Source of the DNA: Stropharia rugosoannulata | Taxonomy: Eukaryota > Basidiomycota > Agaricomycetes > Agaricales > Strophariaceae | Assembly: GCA_028532985.1 (NCBI GenBank) | Contig: JANCIK010000009.1 | Span: 310,001-374,000, forward strand | Direction: 5' to 3' | Length of the DNA stretch: 64,000 nucleotides | In this document: piece after piece, positions 12,838 through 25,554 of the stretch | How the letters are laid out: every line of letters starts with the position of its first letter | Position numbering within the stretch: the first letter of the stretch is position 1 | Notes under the pieces: model-generated | What the model saw: the letters and a program-made list of their open reading frames with translations, nothing else | What the model was told of the DNA's origin: nothing | The model's database searches: none | Made by a program: the position numbers and the translations under genes

Positions 12838-13240
12838 TTATCTATTTTTGGAGCACGCGGGCGATGCCGGTCGGGAATAGTATTTCTGCACAGCCACGTA
12901 TGTCGTTTTCGTTGCCGCCTGTACGACGGGAGCCTTCCGCAACTTACGCTCGTCGTGCTCGTGCTTTCAAACTATGGTTACCTGCGACACAAAAATGTAC
13001 GGGTTACGACGGGTACGCAAAACCTGACCTGCTTACGACGTGTCTTGCGAAGAGATGATTACAAGATAGCAAATATGACGTGTAGGCGCGGCTGTGATGG
13101 TCAGGAGCGGGAGGAGAGGGGAGGCAAGAGTGACTGGATGGGATACCTGCGAGAGGTATATGGCATTCCCGACCTTGCTTGTCCTTGGGTGATGGCCAGG
13201 GACGGGACGAGGTGGTGTTGAAGTGAAGGTACGTGTCAAT
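12838..13240 (+). repeat. R module copy
   Basis: It starts CTATTTTTGGAGCACGCGG. The part from 12926 onward is almost identical to 30097-30405, including the segment around GGCTGTGATGGTCAGG. Confidence 0.65.
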
Positions 13241-14640
13241 TTAAGGCTGCTGCCGTTCTTCGCTATATCCTTTGCCCAACTGACTGCTCTGTGTACTCGT
13301 TAGGGTTTACTACGCGTGAGCTGGTCTGCATACTGCTCGCAAGGTACGCGCTCGTCTGTCACCCGCCTTGGCGCGTGGTTTATGCATTCTTTGTTCGTGT
13401 AGTCCGTCATCTCCGTCCCCTTCAAAGCCCTCGCTGCCCTGAGACTGCGTGCGCAGGCCTGTGCTACTTGTGGGCCAGTCTGCGTACAACCTCCCCTCGA
13501 TGGCCATTTCTGCACAGTCGCCCCAGTCGCGTCCAGCGTCCGGCCTTCTCCGCGACGTGCCCAGCCCGCCTGCGTCCCCCTCCTCGACTTCGCAGAGACA
13601 GCTCCCGTGGTCGCATAGTGATTTGATACGAATGAGCGCCAGCTTCCGGTCCTATTACCTCTACCAGCCAGCCGTGGTTTCATTTGCATCCCCGCCCTTC
13701 TTGGAGGTGCTCTACCTACTCAGGCTCCGGGTCCAGGTCCTACTTGACTACTCGGACATGCAGATGTACTAGCTACCATATCTGCTTTTCCTCACCTTCC
13801 CTAGGATACCCCTCGATGCGGCTTGTCTTCCCGCGATGGATCTTCCACAGCAGCACGGCGCCCCACGCGCTTTCCAGAGACATCCAGCGCACATTACATA
13901 TCCTGCTTCAACCTGTCTTTTGCGCACATACATCCGTGTACGCCTCCCCGCCGTACATGCTCTGTTCGTCGAGGACCTTCTTACGCGATCTATCAAAACA
14001 TCCATTCTGCGGCCTCAACTCGTCGCTTCTGTGCTCTCATCACGCCACGCCCGGGCCCCGGTCCCGCTCTCCCTCAACGTCGATGCGCACCCACATATGC
14101 GTCACGCCCCGTCCCGTTCAAGCATTATCCATTATATCCTGGGGGTTTTCATTTCAATCTGTCCCGCTCCGTGACGTCGCGTCGCTGCGTGCCATGAGCC
14201 GCCCCATCTGACCAGGGCTCGATGAGCATGAAGACATCGCATCCGTGCTCCATTGGCCGGTGGCGTACTCGGTCCAGAGCAACTTCCGCGACATCGAGCG
14301 CAGTGTCACAATCGTGGGCGCGTATACAGCTTCCCGTCCTCGTGTGTCTTGCCTTACCCGTGCGCATGAGCACGTATATGCGTCACATTTCGTACCCCGG
14401 CCACTCCGATCTCCTCCAGCTAGACCGTCTCCACCCCCTTCGTCCCCTATCCATTACCCTACGTCCCGCGCCCCCCTGTCCTGCTCACCTGCTCCCCGGT
14501 GTGTTCACCACGATATAGGGTTGTACCTTCGCTCTGACTACTTCTCTTGCTGCCCGCCCCGCTCCGGCTACGTGTGCATTACGCTGTAGCCTTCTCCTCT
14601 GACTGTACTTTTACCTCGTCGCCTAACATGCACGCCTGCT
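13241..14640. repeat. C block, copy 1
   Basis: It is closely similar to 30406-32480 and 53240-55150, but lacks an internal segment present there: after about 14240 it continues like 32060 and 54760. The + strand is pyrimidine-rich and no gene is supported. Conserved-looking frames reflect near-identical DNA, not protein-level constraint. Confidence 0.65.
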
Positions 14641-16190
14641 CAGTGCGCGCATATATATATCAATGTCCCCCATGTGTTCCGACCAGTCCCGCTCCAGCTC
14701 GTTAACCCGCCCTCAATTGCATCAAATTAATCTCCTAGCCACCTGAGCTTGTTCTTTCTGTCTATGTGAGGTCGTATATTGTTTTTCAATTCTTGAATCT
14801 AGCGACGAGATACTGTCCATTGAGAGCGCGTCGTGTTCTATTTTTGGATCACGGGCGATGCCCTTGACGAGTTTATGTCCTCCACCCTTTGCCCGTCCTC
14901 GATGCACCGCTCTGCCTTCAGACACCTCACGCGCTTCGCGTCGCCTCCAAAGTCCGGCCATCTTCGTGACGGGCCCCACCTGTGCTCACTTCCCCACGAT
15001 TCAGAGATAGCCCGTGAGCGCCTATTCGCTCCATAGTTGTGAGTGATGGGGTGGTTAAATTTGGGTCTGCGAGGATTTGGAGATGTGCCGGTGATGACTC
15101 GGTGGAGCAGGCGAAGTGATAGCGGGAAGCAGATGTGAGAGAGAGTATATATGCCGCATTGGGCAGGGAGTGCCGTACGCCTGTCCCACTCATCCTACCG
15201 ATACGCTTGTACGCGATTGCACTCCCACGGGTCCGTATTCTCTTTGCTGAACATCGGAGCGCGTATATTGGACCGCCACCCCGCTCGCTGCTCTCGAGCT
15301 TGAATGGTTTATCCTGTCTTGGTCCTGGTCCTGGTCCCCGGATCCCCGTCGTCGTACGACGTCTCTTGAGCCCCGTCCCGCCTCGCCTCGCCCTTAGTCG
15401 CTGATGGCTCTAGCGTCAGTATGTACTGTAAACGCATTCGTCTATCCGGCATTGTGGTGAGTCCTGGTAGTTGGCGAGTCCTGGTACCCGCAGCCTGCCC
15501 CGTCCTGCATGTACAACTTCTCACGGAGGCATCGTTGAGCTAAGTGTCCGACGGGCCCCGCGGACCTCGTTCTGCGCTGTACGGGCCTACGCCGCTCAGA
15601 CCTTCTCCATCGATCCCAGGCCCATCCTTCCCCTATCCAGTGGCCTACGCCCCGCCTGACACTTACTGCTCACCCTTTCCCCCGTGTGCTCCCTGCAAGT
15701 ATATGTGTTCACGCTCGTTCCGAGTATGGCTCATGCGTCTCACTCTCTGCGCGGTCCACGCATATCCAGTACCACCGTGTGTGGTTGTGCGCATACAATT
15801 GCCGCTTCATTCAGGTGCGCACTTTTTCTTCTCCTTGGAGTTCCCGCGATGCACCATTATGCGCTTCGACTTCACCTCCGCAGTCTTTCTTAGGCGCATC
15901 AGCACGCGCTCTCAGGTGCTGTTAATCTCCTGGGACGTAGTTGTCTAGGTCGGAACGCAGGTGCTAATGTGAGTTGCTCCATGGATCCCGCGTACCCATC
16001 AACGCGGCCGCTCATTGTTCTCGAGATTGTATGGGCAAGTCTTATCCGTCTCCTTGGGAAATTCAATACCATCCTTTGTGCATTCGAGTGCGCCCATATA
16101 TTTCTGAACTTGTCGGAACGCTCAATTGAATAATACAAACTACAACATACATTCAGATACCGAGAGGAAGCAGTAATACAAGCTACAATG
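14641..16190. repeat. D block, copy 1, and 3' flank of HET-2
   Basis: It matches 55140-56880 at high identity. At about 16094 it jumps directly to the HET 3' flank (ATATATTTCTGAACTTG), so roughly 970 bp present at 56873-57832 is missing. No gene is recognised. Confidence 0.65.
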
Positions 16191-18209
16191 TCACAGATAC
16201 AGCATTTTGATACGTAGACCGTGAGACTCTAACTCATCCTCCGGTATTATGATTTCAGGGCTTTGCCCTTCAGGATCCTTTGAAAATTTTAGTGTAAAAA
16301 TTGGGGGGCAAGGAGGTAAATCATTTTGTAGACTATACCACAAGTCAGTCATCTTATATGATTCAGTATGCACAGAGTAGCATCCAGTAAAGCCGAGGGG
16401 TACTGAAATGCAAGGATTTCGGATGTATATGTTCCCATTTGTGACAGAGAAGTTGACAATTCCAAAGACAGTCACAAATTTATCGTCGCGAGGTTCAAAA
16501 AAGATTGATTTTTCCAACAAAAAGAAGTCCCATACTTCGCCATATAAATTTTTCATGGGCTGGAATGCAGTATTCAACACACGGCGGCTGAGACCTGGGA
16601 CAAGGAGAAGGTATATACGTAGCCCCATGTGCGTGAGGAGGAATGGTTCAATGGGAGTTGCATATTGCAATTTGCAGCGGCGTGTGCGGGAAATGTTACG
16701 GGAATGAAGTTTAAAGGCATCAGAGCGATGTTGATATACGTCCACGGTACTTGGGATTATATCTGCATTCCACACAGAGTAGCTGCGGTTGAAAATGTCC
16801 ATAATGCAACGCTTCGAGTTGATAACTTCGCGCATCAGGCGAGAGAAGGCGCGTTTGGAACCTTCACCATATGCTATAGGAATGCTGACATCGAGAATGC
16901 CCATGAGCGAGTATGCCATGTCCTCTTCACGAGTCACCCGCCTTCCACATGCCATCTGTAATCGTCTGGATATTGGGATACGTTTCTGCCCTCCACCGTT
17001 AAAGTCGGAGATTTCTTCTGATTGTATTCCAGCAGCAGCTGCAATCGCATACTGGTCGCAAGGCAACTTGATCCAGTGCTTGTTGTATACTGCCACTTCG
17101 GTGGGTGCCACAAGCTCTTGCAACGTCCATCCTCTGGTAAACCATGAGTCCTGAGGCATATTCTCCTGGGAGGTTGTCTCTGAAAGGTAAACGATGCACA
17201 TGTCGGCGCCTTGATACCATTTGTACATAGACCGAATTGCTTCATCCAATTCTGCGCTACTCTCCTTATTGATGCAGCAGGTGTCAATCCATCCCAGACG
17301 GATGCCGTAATCCCGGGCAGATGCTTCGCAGAACTTCCTGATTTTTTCATATCCACCAGGATTCTGTTTTCTTGCAGGCCAGTCTTGATAGGAAATCTCG
17401 CCAGAAATGTCTTTTGTCCATGTGTGAGAAAGGATAGTGTACTGGGTGTGTTTGTGAAAGAATTCATATACTGCTCTGGCTTGTGAAGGGGATTTGAAGT
17501 AAGAAGATCTGGGTTCTCTAAATAAAGAGGTCCTAGTAGGATTAAGCTTGAAGTGATCTATTATGTAGGACACGAAATCTGGGCTACAGTTCTCCATGTC
17601 CGCACATATATATTCAAATGAGAACAGGACGGCTTCGCGGTGGTCGACAAGACGAATTTGTGATCCATCTTTATTAAACGATAATAGTCGCGTTGGCATA
17701 ATGGAGACCTTATCGCAGATACTTTTCAAAACATAGTCTTTGAACACTCGTCGAACTAGAATTTATTAGCCACATGAAATATATTACTTCGAGATACGTA
17801 CACTCTGCTGGTATAACACGTGGCCTACTGCTATCCTCCATAATGTTGAGGTTTACGCGAATTAGGGACGTTGAGAGTGAGGCATCTGTGGAATCGGGAC
17901 TGGATGTGGATGGCGGTGATTCTGTCATACGGCACTCCTCGACGGTCTCTGTTATGAAACCTTTCAGATACTTGACAAATTCATGCTCAGGAGATTGCCC
18001 GGAAGAAGCGCTGCCTATTTCTGGCTGCGTACACGGGGTATCTAAAATCCCATTTCAATTTTATTTGAACTTCATATGGCACTTAAGAACGTACCGGAAG
18101 CCATGCACTCATACACCATGGGTTTGACTAGATTAACCAACGCTGCAAGCAGTCCTTGAGCCTTGGGACTTTCAAAGCCTATCCATTCAGGAGCATTTTT
18201 GTTCGACAT
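16191..18209 (-). CDS. HET-2: HET-domain protein, three exons
   Basis: Exons are 18095-18209, 17802-18041 and 16191-17755. Introns are 53 nt (GTACGT...TTAG) and 46 nt (GTACGT...CTAG), giving 639 residues. Exon 2 is 9 nt shorter than in the paralogues (three residues of the TQPAADE stretch are missing) and the frame is kept. The HET core lies at YTILSHTW about 224-231, WIDTCCINK about 274-282 and FTRGWTLQEL about 324-333. The ~35 residues before the core (SLFREPRSSYF...AVYEFFHKH) have no counterpart in HET-1, while everything on both sides aligns. No upstream ATG is possible here, because the codon used by HET-1 is ACT. This supports the MSN start. Confidence 0.9.
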
Positions 18210-18779
18210 CGTTTGGCAATGTGTTGTGCTATATACGAGAATGGATCTAGTGAGTATTGCGTAGTACGGAAGTACACGAAGCGCTTACAATGTTGAGTCG
18301 GTCAGTTTGTGATGAGGGAAGGAAGCAAGAATGGGAGCATCAAACATTGGATCCGATTGAAAGGCCGGAATGTCCCATACGTACTTGGTTGTCTATTTTA
18401 ATTCTGGCACAGCGGCACAGCCCACACACATTTTTATCTCGTCTATTATTCAACAAAGGGATGAACGTCTACACAAGCACACTGTAAAGGCTTGTAGATG
18501 TTGCAGCAGTACGAAGCGCTTACATTGTTGAGTCGGTCAGTTTGTTATGGGGGAAGGAATTAGACCATTGAGCGTCTGACCCCATTGGTCGGGAGCGTGT
18601 CAACGCGTTTAGCGGTCTATTTTCAATCTGGCACTGCCCAAGACTGCCCAACGGCTTATTTTTATCATGTCTATTATTGAACAAATGCATAATGGCGTTC
18701 ATATAGGCACACACATTCCATTACTCTCTCGGCCTTAGCAACAATAGTTAATTGACCGGTACTCTGGAAAGGTCAGTAG
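18210..18779 (-). promoter_or_regulatory. 5' flank of HET-2 with a partial duplication
   Basis: The conserved pyrimidine run is at 18314-18329 on the coding strand. The block 'AAGCGCTTACA...GTTGAGTCGGTCAGTTTGT' occurs twice (about 18280-18312 and 18514-18546), so part of the promoter region is tandemly duplicated. Confidence 0.45.
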
Positions 18780-20170
18780 ACGTCTCAGCCTTAGTGAATG
18801 GTAGTGGAAAGGCCGTTCGTCTACTACTCTGGTCGTGACGCAGTGTATTATTATATTCTAATTGACATGACAGGTCCGACATTACACCGCTCAGATCTAT
18901 TGACACCTGCATGAGTCTTCGCCCTCCTTCGTCCCTTTGACTACAATCTAGTCCACGGCACACTAGGTCAAGGGGATTGCATAACACATTTTTGAATCTC
19001 TCAGGCATCGCACTCACGACATACTCTGCATTCAGGGCGGGCGCGTCCGGGCCAGACAGCATCGCCATCTACTTTCTGTTTTTGAAGCACTCCAAGAGTC
19101 ATGCCGCCGGCCCGCCACAGCCACGTAAGTTCGTTTTGTCGTCACTACCTCCTACTTACAATTTGTCTATAATACCTCAGGGACCCCTCGACAACTTACA
19201 ATTAACTTGCTTATGATTTTGGACCATAGAATCTTGCGATATTACTGGCTAGGTATCGTGGCGTAGGTAAAGCACGGAATTGGACCTGCTCAGTGCTCAC
19301 GAGAAGGCTGTAAACCAGAACGGGTACGGCTGTGGTGATAGTGAAGAAGGGGATGAGAAGTGAGTGCTAGATACGTGTCTGTGTTCCCGGTCTATGTGTC
19401 AGCACACGTTTACGGTCTTTGTAGAGCCTGCTTGCATTTTCTCAGCCGATTCACTGGCGTCTGTATGCTGCATGTCTTGCTACGTGTCTCTCTGTTTTCA
19501 TAGCGAGGAATGTGCCCGTCTTTCACCCACCTCGGTGTGTGTTTATGCTTCATTTGTTTGACTAGCCCGCTGCCCCCGCTGCCTGCCCTCTGCTTGTTCA
19601 GGCCTGTGCTACTCGCGGGCTAGTCTACATGTGGCCTCCCGTCGACGGCCCTCTTTGCACGGTCGCGCTGTCGCGTCCAACGTCCGGCCATCTCTGCGAC
19701 GTATCCAGCCCAACCGCGTCCCCTCCTCGACATCACAAAGTCAGCCTATGGTTGAATAGTAGCTTGATATCACTGTGCGCCGCACCTCGGCTTCAGGTCC
19801 TAGTAATCCTACCAGCCTACCTTGGTTCTATTTTCATTCTCTTGGTGATCTGCATACTCAAGTACTCGTGTACCAGCTCGCGTATGGGCTTTTCCCGCCT
19901 TTTTTTGGATGCACCTTTATGCACCCCACCGTCCCCGCGATGGGCACTCCACAACGGCGCGACGGATCCCCTTTTACGCACATCACATACCTCCGTGTAC
20001 GCCCAGCCTTGTGTCGCCCGTATATCCCTCCCCGCTCCTGCATACCCCATCCTGTGCCCGCCTCAAATCTCCCTCGATGCACCGCTCTGCCCTGCGGCAC
20101 CTCACGGGCATTGTGTCACGTCCAAAGTCCGGCCATCTCCACGACGAAGAGGCAGCCCGTGCGCGCCTAA
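18780..20170. repeat. A block, copy 2 (start of superunit 2)
   Basis: It is homologous to 1-1450, 35780-37251 and 60308-61531. It shares with 35780-37251 a 'TAGTAGCTTGATATCACTG' segment (about 19757) that is absent from copies 1 and 4. An R module is included at about 19079-19560. No gene. Confidence 0.75.
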
Positions 20171-23100
20171 TCGCTCCTTACCGTTGGGCTCGGCCCTGCA
20201 AGCCTCGGGTCTGCAGGCTCGAGAACTCGCGCACGCGGATGTGTGCTGGCTGGCGTGCTTTCCCCCGCCTTGCAACGACGGCTCATGCGACTCCCCCGCA
20301 ACATACGACGTACATTACACATTGGACTTCAGCCCGCCGTTCGGGCCTCCATGGTGCGCGCTGCATACCCGTGCGTCCCGCTGTCCCTTCACCCAGGCAG
20401 CGTCGAGCCAAGCGTCGACAAACTCCTTTCTGGGTTTTACAGGCCTCTTCCGGCGAGACTATGTCCACTCCCTTCGTCCCCGGTCAGTGGCCCACCTCCC
20501 ATGCCGTCCTTTCTTGCCCACCCTTTCCCCAGTGTGTTCTCTGCAAAAATATGCGTTCACGCTCGTTCCGACTATGTCTCGTGAGCCTCGCGTGTAGCTA
20601 TGTCCTGTGTTACCCTTCGTCCGTCCTCTCCGCCAACTAATCAGCTCCAGAGGTTATGTGTAACTCGACTGGACCACCTCACAAGTGATCCCGCTCTCCA
20701 CAGACATACATTGTGTCCCTCACGTTTTCGGACTAGTCTCGCTCCAGCTTCTTACCCGTCCATCAATACATCATTGACTTACTAGCCGCCTCCTGCAGTG
20801 TCCTCGCTTGGTCCTCCTACACGCACGCTTGCCCACTCCGACTGTATGCATCGTGACTCACGCCCACGGCGTCCCTTCTATGGTCGTCTGCCTGTTCAAT
20901 CTGGTACCTCCCGATTACCTTCACTTCCGGCCCTGCCACTCCTACTCGTCGCTGTACAGACTCGTATATATCGCGCCCCTTTCTTGCCAAGCTCCAATGT
21001 ACCCTCTCGACCTGAAGGTTGCTCTCTCTACTTGAAGTCACCTCCCGCGGTATCCATTACCTCCACCCTATATTCTGGATGTATCTGTTTCTAATTTTCA
21101 TTGTTGCTTCAGCTGCTTGCACGTAGTGTATAGGAAGTAGCGCCGCCCCTCTCAGGTATTCTCCGTTGCTTTTCCTCTGTGATAGAGGATATTTGGGTCC
21201 CAGAGACGACGTATGTCTACAATGCGAACAGACGCGCCCAGATGCCCGAGTTCTCGCCCTCGACCGTCCCCGCCCTCGCTCTATGCTGTCCTCGCCTTGT
21301 CCTGAGTTCAAAGTAGTCATGCGCGCTATAGCTCATGTATGTGCATCTTCCCAGACCTTAGCAGCGCCAGAAGCTCTTGACTATGTCTTATATGTAGATA
21401 TTGTATATTGTGGTATACTCATTCATGGCTGTTCGTACAGTATATTACCGTAGACTCGGATAGGACACTGCATCCTACCTCATTCTGAATTGTATTACGG
21501 GTCTGATGTGATATATGACGTATCCTGTCTGGTCTGTTTTTTTCTTAGGGATTTATCCGGGAGCGCAGTGACGACGCACTGTGGTTACAATGAGACCAGA
21601 CGCATCGCGCGGATTCAGGTCTATTTTTGGAGCGGGCAATGCCCGCCGTCGGCTCAAGGAACAGTACGCTACACAGCCACGTCTGTCGTTTTCGTCGTCC
21701 CCCCTTCTATGTACCAGGCGACCTACCCCTCAGAGACTTATGCTCATCGTTGATCATGTTTTCGAACCATGGTTGACTGCTAAACTTGAGTTTGGACCTG
21801 CCCACGACACGAAGACGAGGACAAGAATTATAATCTTAACAAAGTAAACTTGAACGGGCACGGCTGCGGTGGGGAAGAGGGAGGGGAGAGCGACTGGGAC
21901 GCGTCACTGCGACGTGTATTGCATTCCCGTACAGTAGACTTAGCCTGAAGGCTATCAGGAGCTGGTCTTTGGTACGTGTCTGTAATGCCTACGCATCAGA
22001 CCGAATGGTTTACGGTTCTTACTACCCTATCCAATTTCTAGGGCCTGTCGCATTCTCAGCCCTCCCTCGTCGCGCTTTGCGTCTCCGGGCTCATGATACT
22101 CATGAGATACTCCGTCAGCTCTGCCCCGCACTTGTCTTGCCTCCCCCTTGACGCCCCTCTCTGCACAGCACGCCAGCTCATGCGCGTCGCGTTCAACTTC
22201 TGTGGTTCGGCCTTCCTCGCAAAGTACCTCCCACAAAGGCATGCCAGCTCACGCGCCTCTCCCGTAGCATTCAAGGTGCATTACGCATCCCTCCTCACCT
22301 CGCCTTTCATGCGCATATATACCTCTATCTTGCACGCATTATGCATATATCCACTTGCTTTGCTCAGTCAACCAGCCCCTTGCGAGCTGCATTCAGCCCT
22401 CCCCCTACACGTTGCATTCTTCGATCCTGCAATCTTGCCCTGGTCTCGCCCCCGCCCCAGCCCCCGCCTCCGGTCCGCAATATATTGTCAGTGCAGTAGC
22501 TCGCGCCGCCATTGCGAGACTCGGGCGTGCCTCCTTGGTGCACAGCTCCGCGCATTCACGTTTCGTCCATTCGATCTGTTGCATTGCGTTGCATCGGTTG
22601 GGTCGCGTTTTATCCGTTCCATCCCATCCCTCGCATTTCATCCCGTCCCCCGCGCTGCATCGCATCACATCGCAGTATTTGCCACCGTACTCTCCTTCTC
22701 CATGCAACCTGCCTGGCGAGGGCTCCACGCAAACGATGTCTACTGGGGTGCGGTCCCGAGGGCTAGCATGCGCGCACTGGTACGAGGACAAGAGGGGAGG
22801 CGGGGGATGGATGGAGAGCAAGCGTGAGATAAGGTGGCCGGTGAGCAGGGGTGCGGTTGGACATGGTTCAATGCCGTGGAGGTCGGTGGGTGGGGGAGAA
22901 GGGTCGGTGTATGGATGGGTCGGCGGATGGTGATGCATGATGGGTCGTTCATTGGGTGGGGTGGTGGATGGGGACAATGGTGGTGCTTTGGGAGGCGATG
23001 GTGGGGAAGCAGACGTCCCGCTCGTCCGCACTCCATGCGTCGGCGTCGTGCTCACCGACACGGTCGTACGGCATTGCCGTCCCGTGGTTCACCTTGGCTA

Positions 23101-24860
23101 GTACGCAAGCGTGTATATGCATCCCATCTCTGCTCTCGAGCTTGTCCGGTCAGGCCCCCTCCACCGTCGTGACCGTCCAGCGACCTCCTGTGCCGTCCAG
23201 TCCCTGATGTGTTTCGTGAAGACGTCTGACTGTATGCCCATTCGCACACTCTGGAAAGCCCCGTGTCGTCAGACCTCATTTGCCCGCTTTAATGCATCCA
23301 TCCTGTAGCTGCACCTTGGCCGCCGTTTCCCAGCATGTTCAATGCACGCATCTGATTGTATGCGCATTCGTGCTTTCTCTCTTGAGCCCTTTTCCGTCCT
23401 ACCTCGCCTTTGACAGAAAGTGGCTCTAGAGGCAATATATGCTCTTCACCTGTCTGCTTCAGTGCATACGGCGTAGTCGCGAATACAGCTTGTTGATACT
23501 TGCAGCCTGTCCCGTTCTGTAGGTGCATCTCCACTGCGTAAATGCGTCCAGCCAAGCGTGCGACGGGTCCCACGGGCCCCGCTCTCCTTGATACCTCCTC
23601 CAGCTAGACCGTCTGCATCCCCTTCGTACCCTAGCCACTCGCCTATGTCCTGCGCCGTCCTGTCCTGCTCCCCCGCTCCTCAGCGTGTTCCCTGCAAATA
23701 TATGTGTACACCCTCGTCCAGACTACATCTCACAAGCCCCGCCTCACGCGCTTCTCTGATCCCATGTCCCGCGTTGCCCTCTACTTTCCTTCCCGCCAAC
23801 TAAACGAGTGCAGACCTCATGGGGACATTCGTAGGCCGGTCCTCCGCATCGCGCGCACGGAGTGTATGTATCATATCTCGTCTTTAATCTGCTCCGTCCG
23901 GCCCCTGTCTATGGGGCCGCCCCTCTTGAATATCCATCCCATTAACCTGCAAGCTGCCTCCAGTGTTGTTCTTGCTTGGTCCCCACTACACGCATGCGCC
24001 CTCACTCCAACCGCATTCATCGTGACTTGCGCCCACAGCGCGCAGTCGATGTTCTTCCAACTGCTCCGTCCGGCATCTCTGCACTGCTTTGCCCCTGCCA
24101 TCCCATCTCATCCCTTCACTTCACTAGTCGATGCCCCCGCTCGTCGCCTGCAGACTCATTTGCTTCGCATCCCCTGTGCTTAGTTATGAAGTGCGTTCTT
24201 TGCTTGAAGTGCCTCTCGCGATATCCATTGCTCCCCTGGTGGCTGTTTACAGGCCAACTTATCGGTGTGTGCATCTCATGCAGGCTATATCATGCTCTGA
24301 CTGTATCGCACGCAGGATATATTGCGCACAGGCATTATTGATTGCGCCCAGGTCTTAATGCATCCTCTCGCCCGTACACTAATGCATCCTAGTACGCCCG
24401 TCTGTGTCTGTGTATATCTAGCCCTGCCATGTATTATGTGGTTACGTATGCGCAACTGCCACTGACCTCACCTGCGTGCACGGCTTCACATCTGCGCCCT
24501 TGCAGTTACGGCGCGTCACTCCGCTCCTATGAAGCCAAAGCTTCACCTCAGCGCCTGCGCAGGTTCGTCACACCAACACGCACCACGCTCTGATGCTCAC
24601 GGGGAATGTCCTTCGTCTGGTTCTGCTCTTGTTCTACTTTTAGTACCTTGCGATCGCATAGCTGGGGTATAAGACTGCATGTACCGAGCTATTCTTATTA
24701 CCCTGCTCTACTTCTTGCCCTCTATGCCTTAGGCCTTAAAGCCCACCTTCAAATATGCTTTTTTTGAAATATACTGGTAAACTTTGAGAAGGGCTTTCCA
24801 TTTCTGTGTTCTGTCCTCCGCTGCCTCTGTCCTGGTCCCCGCCTACTTGTTTATCCGCCG
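20171..24860. repeat. B block, copy 2
   Basis: Co-linear and highly similar to 44118-48720 and, at its start, to 63361-64000. Pyrimidine-rich + strand, except for a G-rich tract at about 22785-23000. Contains an R module at 21618-22010. Long minus-strand frames at 22405-23061 are proline-rich translations of the G-rich tract and are not convincing genes. Confidence 0.7.
21618..22010 (+). repeat. R module copy
   Basis: It starts TCTATTTTTGGAGCGGGC and has ACACAGCCACGTCTGTCG and GACTGGGACGCGTCACTGCG in the order seen at 45400-45790. Confidence 0.6.
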
Positions 24861-25554
24861 CTCACCGAGCACATACATCATGTTGCGTCTTGTAGCTTCT
24901 CAGTCCGGTCCCACTCCAGTTCATTAACCCTTGCGCGAGTACAATACCTGCCGCGCATCCGGCAGGTTTGTGACACATTGACACATGCTCATCCCCCTTG
25001 CTTGTCTCGGTGTGGATGGGCAGATGTTTGGGTATGCTTGAGTGCATAGGTGGACTGTGGGCCATAGGATAGCCTGTGTTTGCGTCGATTACTATGCTGT
25101 CTCTGCTCAAGCGGTATTTATTTCTTCCTTTAATGCCCAGCTGCACAACTCATGTACAGGGCTGGGTCACAGAAAATGTAGGCACTGTCCATAGAGGGTT
25201 TCAGAGTAATCTTTCGCGCATGGCGTTCACCTTAAATACGCCTGAATATCCAACCGATTTGCGGATACTTCACAATTTGTATGCAGTTGTGGAAGTCGGC
25301 CGTGACGTTAATTCAGGCCTCCAGTTCTGCTTAGATGTCCTGAGGGATACTGCTGCTATTGGGCATTATCGCGACAACAATGTGAACATAGCCGAGGCTC
25401 CGTCCAAACAAGTGTAGTTTGTCCTCCCAAGTCCCGATCGGTAGATTCTCTCAAAGTGTATATATGTCTGAAATGGTCAGAATACTTGATTGGGTTATAC
25501 AAACTACAACATACATTCAGATACCGACAGGGAGAAGTAATACAAACATCAATT
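24861..25554. other. 3' flank of HET-3 with a conserved + strand frame
   Basis: Nearly identical to 48721-49385. A plus-strand frame at 25073-25417 (114 codons with stop, convergent with HET-3) stays open in both copies (see the entry at 48925), with some synonymous-looking differences. It resembles nothing I know. It may be a 3' remnant or a small gene. Confidence 0.4.
25073..25417 (+). CDS. Hypothetical small ORF convergent with HET-3
   Basis: The ORF has 114 codons, no recognisable domain and no clear promoter. The only support is that the same frame is open in the sister copy at 48925-49248, with about 13 residue changes and several third-base changes in the last third. The shared ATG of both copies is at 25094 (MLSLLKRY). 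It could be chance in a duplicated segment. Confidence 0.25.
   Translation, partial: PVFASITMLSLLKRYLFLPLMPSCTTHVQGWVTENVGTVHRGFQSNLSRMAFTLNTPEYPTDLRILHNLYAVVEVGRDVNSGLQFCLDVLRDTAAIGHYRDNNVNIAEAPSKQV

Noticed and set aside
15544..15948. 134-codon frame identical in length to 56324-56728
   Set aside because: The DNA of the two D blocks is almost identical, so an equal frame carries no evidence of selection, and three frames are open at once.
22405..23061. Proline-rich minus-strand frame of 218 codons (and 46189-46896, 235 codons)
   Set aside because: The frame is a translation of a G-rich tract on the other strand. The copies differ by indels, there is no domain, and overlapping frames are equally open.
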